DNA of 12,402 nucleotides from Sedimentisphaerales bacterium (GTDB lineage Bacteria > Planctomycetota > Phycisphaerae > Sedimentisphaerales > Anaerobacaceae), in assembly GCA_016933985.1 (NCBI GenBank), contig JAFGTU010000090.1, positions 1-12,402 on the forward strand, written 5' to 3'. The notes below the pieces were generated by a model. That model was not told the origin of the DNA and searched no databases. It saw only the letters and a program-made list of their open reading frames with translations. This document shows positions 8,301-12,402 of this stretch, piece after piece; position 1 is the first letter of the stretch; every line of letters starts with the position of its first letter. The position numbers and the translations under genes were made by a program.

Positions 8301-10953
8301 TCCCATAGGGAATCAGAATCTTAACCGGATGCACTGGAACAACCGGCGCACCTGTTCGCAGGTATTGCTCCAGACCTTTTATCCCTATCCAATCGTATCC
8401 GTCGCGCTTGGAAACGACAGGTTCGTTGAACTTATATTCCAGAACCATCTGGTCTCCACTCATTTTGGCTTGGACCACCGTGCTCTTTGCCTCCGACAAC
8501 TCAGCGGGTATCTCACGACTGCCGAGGCTGAAACTCAAAGGTGCATCTCCGCCGTTGCCGATGGTCAGAATCCTGGTGGCGGTCTTTCCCTGCCGAACAG
8601 TTGCGCTCAGTCCCCCTTCAGCCGGATTAATCCAGACCTTGGGAGCGGTAAAGACGGTCAAAGCTACCCCGCGAGGGCACTGAACGGTCGTAGTAACGTT
8701 TGTGAATACGATGGTGTCGGCGTAGTTACCTTGCGGTAGTGCATCAACCGCCGAGTTCAGACTAACCGTTACTAAAGCCGATTCGTCAGGTGCGAGAACG
8801 CCGCTATCCGGATGTATATCCAGCCAGGGAGCCGTCTTGGCGGCAGACCAGGCAATGGTTTTGTCCGCACTGCTGTTCACCAAATGATATTGTGCCTCGG
8901 ATGGCACGAACGGCCCGCCAGGATGGCCCGAGAATTCCAACACCTCTTCGGGAATGACCTCAAGGTAGTCGGGCTTCCCCTCGCCGCTCAATTGCACCTC
9001 GACCTCCGGCTCGTCTTCGTCGTTACTCTTTATGACTACGACGGACTCGAAGACGCCGGTCTTGGCAGGTTCGAAAACAACGCTAACGTCGATAGAGCCC
9101 AAAGGCGGGATTGTAAACGGCAAGCTCGGAACATTCTCCAATCGGAAATTACCCGATGAAAGCTTCGCAGCCTGTCCCGGCAAAAGCTCTTCGCCAATCT
9201 CGGGTTTGCCCGGATACTCCGGCGGCTTCCAGCCCTGTGGAGAATCATCCGATGTTCCTCCTACAGATGGGTTTTGGTTGTACCACTGCTGCTCGGGGCT
9301 TATTCTTTGAGAGGTTATTTCAGCTTCACCGACTATAACATCATCAAAAAAGTGGCTATTGGCATAGCTCGTACTTGTGTAGCCTAACAACCCAATGCGC
9401 CCGCTGATAAGATCGCCGTCGATAACACTGTTCACAAGATTCTCGTTGATGTAAAAATAAAGATTTGGACCTTGCGCTACCACTTTCAGGGTGTTCCACT
9501 CAGTGACTGGATTGAGGTATTCCGAATCAGTCCAGCCCACAAGAGTAGTGAAGACGCCCGAAACCTGCTTATAGATGAAATAAGATCCTTCATCATGCCC
9601 GAATGCATAGGCCGAACCGGTGGCGGGATACCTCTCGAAATCAGCCGTCGCTCGGAAGAGCATGTATTGGGCGGAACCATCAGATTCCCCTCGCCGCAGC
9701 TTGACCTCATACGAAAAGTCCTCGAACGCCTCCCCGCTGTACGTTGCGATCATGCTGTCGTTTCCGCTCGGCGACGGTTGATATGCTCGATATTCCTGGT
9801 TTACAACCTCCCAGTCGGCATCGACATCTTCATCCCAATCCTGAGCGAGCCCATCATCAAAGTCTTCAGAGTACGCGCCGCCGAGAGATATTTCCGTAAC
9901 TATAAGGCCATACGTGGGGTCGGTATTACCTATGGTGATAGTCTCCGTCCGGGAAGCGCCTATAAGAACAACTCCAAAAGGCATATTGAGGTCATACACG
10001 GGCTCAATACTGTCGCTTACGTCTATCTCGCCGGGAATGGGTGTTACCTCCAGCGTTACGTCCCGGCTCTGGGCGATGCCGCTGGAGACGTTTGTGAATA
10101 TAATCGTGTCGCCGTAGTCGCCCGGCGCCAAAGTCTCGGCAATTGCGTTAATAAGAGGAAATTGCACTATCCTGGAATCACCCGGATTCAGCGTACCGCT
10201 GTCCGGATTCACTCCGAGCCACGACTGTGTTACACTCGCCGTCCAGTTCAGGGCAGATGCCCCACTGTTGGTCAATGTATATACTCCACTTGGAGGAAGG
10301 AACGGTCCGCCTTCGTACCCGGACCAGAGCAATCCTTCCGCCGGTGTGACCGTGAGATCGTCCATCGGCTCTCCGGACAAACAGATGTCGTCGATATTCC
10401 AGCCCGGATACGTCACGGAGCCGTCGGTCGGTCCCATCGTCCAGCGAATATAGACGGTGCCTTGGTTGTCCGCAACACTGGAAATATCGTATTCGCACTC
10501 TATCCACGCGCCGTCGCAGAAAGAATCCCCTGTGTGTTCCCAGACAACGGTCCAGTTGCTGCCATCGTTGCTCACCTCCACTTTCGCGTGGTCATAGGAT
10601 GCGTCTTCCACGCCCAGCCAACGCCGGAAAGACAGCATCATGTTCTCATAGCCGGAGCAGTTCAAGGCCGTTGTGGTCAGGTAGTACTCCGGCATACCAT
10701 CGGGATAGTCCCCCGCAAGGTTGTAGCCATAGACATTGCTGCCGGTATAGCCCGAGGTCGGATCGCCACAGCTCGACCCGCCCCCCAACGGAACGCCAAA
10801 GGCCCATTCGCCCTCTGTGCTCCACCCCGGGTCCGTATCCAACGGGAAGCATACCACGGTCTCACCCAACACAGGGGCGGGCCCGATCGGTGCCAGCACT
10901 GTAAGAACTGCCAAAGCAATGATAGTTTTGTAGAGACAGCCGTGTGATTGCAT
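5341..10953 (-). CDS. Secreted multi-domain C25 (gingipain-type) cysteine peptidase with dockerin-like C-terminus
   Basis: The protein has 1870 residues. The ATG at 10953 has a perfect AGGAGG (10962-10967) 8 bases upstream. Domains in order: signal peptide 1-30; MAM-like sandwich as in InhA-type proteins, 31-195 (DPGWSTEGEWAFG, GWNIDD); BACON-like repeat 198-305; an ASH/choice-of-anchor-D-like Ig domain in two pieces (308-359 and 600-659) flanking a concanavalin-like domain (361-545); BACON-like repeat 663-769; a second split Ig domain (771-812 and 1443-1502) flanking the C25 propeptide (about 825-1025) and the C25 peptidase (about 1038-1437); BACON-like repeat 1504-1611; a nidogen-like sandwich 1612-1807; dockerin-like EF-hand pair 1808-1867. 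The likely catalytic pair is His1309 (in NHLGHAN) and Cys1339 (in SQSCQPGGF), 30 residues apart against 33 in gingipain RgpB. The motif LLGDPE (1430-1435) is typical of the end of C25 domains. No type IX secretion tail, PEP-CTERM or LPxTG signal is seen. It is probably an extracellular endopeptidase made as a zymogen; its specificity cannot be read here. Confidence 0.9.
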   Translation of the reverse strand: MQSHGCLYKTIIALAVLTVLAPIGPAPVLGETVVCFPLDTDPGWSTEGEWAFGVPLGGGSSCGDPTSGYTGSNVYGYNLAGDYPDGMPEYYLTTTALNCSGYENMMLSFRRWLGVEDASYDHAKVEVSNDGSNWTVVWEHTGDSFCDGAWIECEYDISSVADNQGTVYIRWTMGPTDGSVTYPGWNIDDICLSGEPMDDLTVTPAEGLLWSGYEGGPFLPPSGVYTLTNSGASALNWTASVTQSWLGVNPDSGTLNPGDSRIVQFPLINAIAETLAPGDYGDTIIFTNVSSGIAQSRDVTLEVTPIPGEIDVSDSIEPVYDLNMPFGVVLIGASRTETITIGNTDPTYGLIVTEISLGGAYSEDFDDGLAQDWDEDVDADWEVVNQEYRAYQPSPSGNDSMIATYSGEAFEDFSYEVKLRRGESDGSAQYMLFRATADFERYPATGSAYAFGHDEGSYFIYKQVSGVFTTLVGWTDSEYLNPVTEWNTLKVVAQGPNLYFYINENLVNSVIDGDLISGRIGLLGYTSTSYANSHFFDDVIVGEAEITSQRISPEQQWYNQNPSVGGTSDDSPQGWKPPEYPGKPEIGEELLPGQAAKLSSGNFRLENVPSLPFTIPPLGSIDVSVVFEPAKTGVFESVVVIKSNDEDEPEVEVQLSGEGKPDYLEVIPEEVLEFSGHPGGPFVPSEAQYHLVNSSADKTIAWSAAKTAPWLDIHPDSGVLAPDESALVTVSLNSAVDALPQGNYADTIVFTNVTTTVQCPRGVALTVFTAPKVWINPAEGGLSATVRQGKTATRILTIGNGGDAPLSFSLGSREIPAELSEAKSTVVQAKMSGDQMVLEYKFNEPVVSKRDGYDWIGIKGLEQYLRTGAPVVPVHPVKILIPYGKEVTACWASPIDERELPGRYVLAPAQKPYRLSYPGVVEATEPDQAVYGQSAPWPGTYHEEVTVQSKRGYQLLILNLFPLQYVPATGEISYAAKLRLKIDLADAPKANAALKPSDAAKAELLATVDNPSLLKCYAESAAPVEELDGASPRLRGGPYKYVIITSEALANAPGPWNFQALRDRKIAQGMTAGIVTTEAIYAGYDGTRPDGGTDNQTSIRNFLTDAYQGWGTEYVLLGGTNSIVPARMFWVDSLVGDVDTMPVDMYYGCVDPEQCTFDYDADGDYGEPTDGVGGGEVDLYAEICVGRAVVQNDAELANFIKKTLTYAATDDEYLPRVSMVGEYLGFGGVSDYAKDSLEQIRLGGDYDGYFTYGFENHPQPNFWGFNTVGCLPDNPTCCWPLYDKDYDWPEEDLICLMNEGIHIFNHLGHANFTYSMKLDTSDLSRLTNTDYFFIYSQSCQPGGFDTPDCFAEVITSMEHGAFAVVMNARYGYGTSYSTDGPSHRYARQFWDAALGEGILELGRANQDSKEENVSMINESCMRWIYYELNLLGDPEQQLRFGMLCDWLEFAPDAGVVAPDSFIDVNVVFNAEGLEAGDYFGEIFISSNDDRAPILSVPATMTVEPDVLAVVPEDGFKAAGIAGGPLAPQSKRYTLTNHGSETLEWAAAGSKPWLDVDADSGTLSPGDSATVKVFINAKSYSLVPDTYSGAVTFTNITDGVEHTRPVTLTVTPVDYFTELFDSQDNDLAGRTLSLVPDGSGSFYKARCRPASEFPTDPAGGTTLLMKDDDYKKVSLDGGAAVPFYGQSYDSFYIGSNGYITFETGDTEYFESLESHFRFKRISALFDDLRPNVGGTISWKQLADRVAVTFENVPEYGLAASSSFQTEMFFDGKLSITWLGMSARDGLAGLSKGGGLSSYFIESDLSEYGASDLNNDGGVNFEDFVAFARAFSTVSGGPGWDSACDLFPDGGDGVINFQDLRVLASDWLGGVE
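5353..5532 (-). other. Dockerin-like EF-hand pair at the C-terminus of the C25 peptidase
   Basis: Encodes residues 1808-1867. Two calcium-loop segments are visible: DLNNDGGVNFEDF (1810-1822) and a second one starting DLFPDGGDGVINFQDL (1843-1858). The protein ends in ASDWLGGVE. This form is common at the C-termini of secreted planctomycete proteins. Its partner, if any, is not in the window. Confidence 0.8.
6121..6444 (-). repeat. BACON-like repeat 3 of the C25 peptidase
   Basis: Encodes residues 1504-1611, with GGPLAPQ, RYTLTNHGSE, PWLDVDADSG, TLSPGDS and VTFTNIT. It lies on the C-terminal side of the peptidase, whereas the other two copies lie on the N-terminal side. Confidence 0.75.
6634..8496 (-). 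other. C25 propeptide-peptidase module inserted in an Ig-like domain
   Basis: Encodes residues about 820-1440. The propeptide is recognised by GAPVVPVHPVKILIPYGKEV and by RGYQLLILNLFPLQYVPATG. The peptidase runs from KYVIITSEAL to LLGDPEQQL. The pieces on either side (INPAEGGLSATVRQG to LSFSLG, and CDWLEFAPDAGVVAPDS to VPATMTV) read as the two halves of one Ig-like domain. Confidence 0.65.
8647..8967 (-). repeat. BACON-like repeat 2 of the C25 peptidase
   Basis: Encodes residues 663-769, with GGPFVPS, PWLDIHPDSG, LAPDES and TIVFTNVT. About 35 bases around the FTNV motif (near 8697-8731) differ from the matching bases of repeat 1 (near 10088-10122) at only about six positions. Confidence 0.75.
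9157..9873 (-). other. Concanavalin-like domain inserted in an ASH/choice-of-anchor-D-like domain
   Basis: Encodes residues 361-599. It opens with EDFDDGLAQDWDEDVDADW, contains YEVKLRR and LYFYINENLV, and ends with FFDDVIVGE, which is typical of LamG/DUF1080-like sandwiches; a Pro/Gly-rich linker follows. The flanks (GLIVTEISLGG and NFRLENVPSLPFTIPP) join into one standard choice-of-anchor-D pattern when the insert is removed. Confidence 0.65.
10039..10362 (-). repeat. BACON-like repeat 1 of the C25 peptidase
   Basis: Encodes residues 198-305. It shares with the other two copies the pattern GGPFLPP, YTLTNSG, W-x-x-x-x-x-x-WL, PDSGTLNPGDS, FTNV and DVTL. Such Ig-like modules usually bind carbohydrate or act as spacers. 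Confidence 0.75.
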
Positions 10954-10979
10954 GAATCGATCCTCCTGAATTGTGTATG

Positions 10980-11001
10980 TTTTATCACATAAACGATAAA
11001 A
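10980..11001. promoter_or_regulatory. Inverted repeat upstream of the C25 peptidase gene, possible operator
   Basis: TTTTATC (10980-10986) and GATAAAA (10995-11001) are perfect inverted 7-base arms around an 8-base spacer. They lie 27-48 bases upstream of the ATG at 10953, a suitable place for a repressor or activator site. The AT-only arms make a terminator unlikely. No regulator gene is adjacent. Confidence 0.3.
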
Positions 11002-11064
11002 GTGCCTTGATTTGAATTTCCCGCACCCTCCAAATCCTTTGATAGCAGGGTTTCCATCTCAGTT

Positions 11065-11160
11065 TCAAGAATCTCGCGCCAGATTGAGTGTCCTATGGGT
11101 TAGACCGCCGAGAAATATAACAGCAGTTATGGATGCGACAACGGTCTTTCCTTTGCTCAT
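11065..11160 (-). CDS. Possible 31-residue membrane or leader peptide
   Basis: An ATG at 11160 opens a 31-residue frame ending in TGA at 11065. The peptide begins MSKGKTVV, has a basic start (Lys3, Lys5), then a hydrophobic run VVASITAVIFLGGL (7-20), then a polar tail. This looks like a signal peptide or a single membrane segment. A strong Shine-Dalgarno (GAGGAG, 11166-11171) is placed 5 bases before the ATG, and a good promoter lies about 65 bases upstream. The peptidase gene follows 111 bases downstream on the same strand, so it could be a leader peptide cistron for it. It could also be the 5' stump of a decayed secreted-protein gene. I recognise no homologue. Confidence 0.45.
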   Translation of the reverse strand: MSKGKTVVASITAVIFLGGLTHRTLNLARDS

Positions 11161-11165
11161 AGGTA

Positions 11166-11171
11166 CTCCTC
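11166..11171 (-). promoter_or_regulatory. Strong Shine-Dalgarno of the 31-residue ORF
   Basis: GAGGAG on the minus strand, 5 bases before the ATG at 11160. It overlaps a 12-base perfect palindrome, CTCAAGCTTGAG (11169-11180), so part of it could be held in a short hairpin. This ribosome site is the main reason for calling the small ORF. Confidence 0.5.
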
Positions 11172-11224
11172 AAGCTTGAGCTGTAATACCTGACATGGCT
11201 TAGTACCATACCTCTGGTCCCATA

Positions 11225-11253
11225 ATTGTACAGAGGAACAGAACGCAAATCAA
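11225..11253 (-). promoter_or_regulatory. Sigma70-type promoter upstream of the small ORF and C25 peptidase
   Basis: On the minus strand TTGATT (11248-11253) and TACAAT (11225-11230) are 17 bases apart. The -10 box matches consensus at five of six positions and the -35 box at four. Transcription would start near 11218 and run into the 31-residue ORF and then the peptidase gene. Confidence 0.5.
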
Positions 11254-11497
11254 GGGTGTTTTCAGTATCAGACTCAATTCTTTGGGGGCCGGCCGCAACT
11301 CGCAAATAGATGATAGTCTCATCCCAATCAACTATCACGGACACTGACATTCCACAGTCAACTCTATGCTGTTTCCGCAGCAAGCTAACTTTTTAACAGG
11401 GCAGCACTTATGCGGGTCCACGGGCCCCCTGTGGGGATGCCGGGCCGTTCGTAGGTCTTGAAGCGCCAAGAATCTTTTCGAGAATGAGCATTATGTC

Positions 11498-11527
11498 TTG
11501 GCAGCATCGTAGCTAATCGCTTATACT
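11498..11527 (+). promoter_or_regulatory. Sigma70-type promoter of the V/A-type ATPase operon
   Basis: TTGGCA (11498-11503) and TATACT (11522-11527) are 18 bases apart, and each matches consensus at five of six positions. The start would be near 11534, giving a leader of about 44 bases. This suggests the operon begins with the G/H subunit gene. Confidence 0.6.
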
Positions 11528-11577
11528 AATGGGTTTGTGTAGTTGTATTGTAGCTGTTCCGTTTAGGGTCTGGTTGT

Positions 11578-11910
11578 ATGAAACGGATAATTGAAGAAGT
11601 CCTTCAGGCTGAGGAAAAAGTCGGCACGATTCTCAAGCAAGCCCGCGAAAAGGCTTCTGAGATAACACGGTCCGCGGAAAGAGAGATTTCCGAAAAAATG
11701 GACAACGCCAGAGGCCAGGCCCTCGAGATAATGAGGAATGCTGTTGAAGATGCGAAAAAAGAGGGCGAGCGCATTAGCGAAGAGATACTCAAGCAGGCGG
11801 GCCGCGAGAAGGATACCCTCCTCAAGAGCAAAAAAGATGCAATAGCCGGCCTGGTTGACAATATCTGCGGAATCATACTGCCAACGGAGTGCGAAAAGGA
11901 AGGCGAATAA
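11578..11910 (+). CDS. V/A-type ATPase subunit G/H (peripheral stalk)
   Basis: The protein has 110 residues. Almost the whole chain to about residue 95 is a charged, Ala/Glu/Lys-rich helix of coiled-coil type with no signal peptide. It opens with IIEEVLQAEEKVGTILKQA and continues with repeated A-x-E-I-type heptads. This is the pattern and length of the archaeal/bacterial subunit H (G) that pairs with subunit E in the peripheral stalk of rotary V/A-ATPases. A weak AGGG lies 9 bases before the ATG. The stop codon overlaps the next start by one base (TAATG), and the neighbour is an AC39-family subunit, which supports the call. On sequence alone a coiled coil this short could also be an F-type b-like subunit. 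Confidence 0.8.
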   Translation: MKRIIEEVLQAEEKVGTILKQAREKASEITRSAEREISEKMDNARGQALEIMRNAVEDAKKEGERISEEILKQAGREKDTLLKSKKDAIAGLVDNICGIILPTECEKEGE

Positions 11911-12402
11911 TGGCGGGCCCATTATCAAAATACGCTTTTATCAACGCCAAGCTTCGCGCCCGAATCAGCAAGATTGTCCCCGATGAGAGATTTACCCAGT
12001 TGGAAAAGGCACCATCCATTGATGAAGCCCTTGCTTTTCTGCGCGACACGGCTTTTGCCGGGCTTGAAGAGGTTTACTCCGCCACCGGCGATCTCAGGCA
12101 GGCCGAGCTCGGACTCCTTAAGAATGAAATTGAACTCTATAGAGACATTCGACGGCATCTTCATCACAACTCCCTGGAGCTTGTCGATGCCCTGCTGACG
12201 GAGTTTGAGATCGAGAATCTGAAAAACGCCATTAGAGTCTATTTCGACAGGAAGATAAGGAATCGCTCCGTCGAGACCGGCGTACATTACATCCTGTACG
12301 ACCGCATCATTCACCAGATACCGATTGACATTATTCTCAATGCCGACAGTTTTGATGAAATCGCGGGCGTATGCGAAGGGACTCCATACAGCCAAATCGT
12401 CA
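11910..12402 (+). CDS. ntpC: V/A-type ATPase subunit C (AC39/d family), C-terminus missing
   Basis: The first 164 codons are present and the frame runs off the right edge; the family is usually about 330-350 residues. The start YAFINAKLRARI (8-19) and the segment FEIENLKNAIRVYFDRKI are hallmarks of the AC39/V0D family. This soluble subunit joins the central rotor stalk to the membrane ring of proteolipids. The start codon overlaps the upstream stop in TAATG, so translation is probably coupled. The remaining subunits (A, B, D, E, I, K) are expected to the right of the window. Whether the enzyme pumps H+ or Na+ cannot be told from this piece. Confidence 0.9.
   Translation, partial: MAGPLSKYAFINAKLRARISKIVPDERFTQLEKAPSIDEALAFLRDTAFAGLEEVYSATGDLRQAELGLLKNEIELYRDIRRHLHHNSLELVDALLTEFEIENLKNAIRVYFDRKIRNRSVETGVHYILYDRIIHQIPIDIILNADSFDEIAGVCEGTPYSQIV

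Larger units (their letters stand above)
10954..11577. other. Divergent intergenic region between the C25 peptidase and the ATPase operon
   Basis: This 624-base stretch holds the inverted repeat at 10980-11001, the 31-residue ORF, a minus-strand promoter at 11225-11253 and a plus-strand promoter at 11498-11527. Positions 11260-11490 show no convincing gene. A GC-rich patch at about 11414-11446 can form only a weak, bulged hairpin and is not called. Confidence 0.5.

Noticed and set aside
9472..10947. Plus-strand open frame of 491 codons
   Set aside because: It lies fully antisense to the peptidase gene in a region coding for recognisable MAM-like, BACON-like and concanavalin-like domains; the length is a by-product of codon use.
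11093..11383. Minus-strand open frame of 96 codons
   Set aside because: It starts with TTG, has no Shine-Dalgarno, no recognisable domain, and overlaps the promoter and the better supported 31-residue ORF in another frame.
11414..11446. GC-rich patch upstream of the ATPase operon as a terminator
   Set aside because: The best stem is short and bulged and is not followed by a T-tract; no gene ends nearby on either strand.
11496..11518. Resemblance of the stretch GGCAGCATCGTAGCTAAT to the 5' part of eukaryotic U4 snRNA
   Set aside because: The match is short, the rest of the RNA is absent, the genome is bacterial and the bases are explained by the promoter.

Overview
This window looks like chromosomal DNA of a Planctomycetota bacterium, most likely Phycisphaerae of the Sedimentisphaerales type. 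The assignment is an inference from protein style. There are long secreted proteins built from lamin-tail, MAM-like and BACON-like/ASH modules, a C-terminal dockerin-like EF-hand pair ending in a DWLGG-type motif, and the start of a V/A-type ATPase operon. No rRNA, tRNA or marker gene is present to settle taxonomy.

Layout from left to right. Positions 1-2196 (minus) hold the first 732 codons of a secreted protein with three lamin-tail domains (LTD); its C-terminus lies off the left edge. A 410-base divergent promoter region (2197-2606) follows, with a good sigma70-type promoter for the LTD gene, a plausible one for the next gene, and an unexplained inverted repeat. Positions 2607-5273 (plus) encode a secreted 888-residue protein that looks like a glycoside hydrolase of the GH67/GH115/GH20-like fold group with a C-terminal CBM35/CBM6-like domain. 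It is convergent with a 5.6-kb gene at 5341-10953 (minus). That gene encodes an 1870-residue secreted gingipain-type (C25) cysteine peptidase with several adhesion-type modules and a dockerin-like tail. Between it and the right-hand operon is a 624-base region (10954-11577). It carries a probable 31-residue membrane or leader peptide gene (minus) with its own promoter and Shine-Dalgarno, and a promoter for the right-hand operon. From 11578 to the end (plus) are V/A-type ATPase subunit G/H and the start of subunit C (AC39 family), with overlapping stop and start codons.

The three large genes all encode exported, multi-domain proteins of the kind used for polysaccharide or protein degradation and surface interactions. 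They sit next to each other but in three separate transcription units, so joint function is only suggested. The ATPase genes are unrelated housekeeping or bioenergetic genes that begin a new operon.

The most notable structure is inside the C25 peptidase. Two different Ig-like domains each appear to be split in the same loop by a large insertion: a concanavalin-like domain in one, and the complete C25 propeptide plus peptidase in the other. I found no CRISPR array, transposase, phage gene or defence system.
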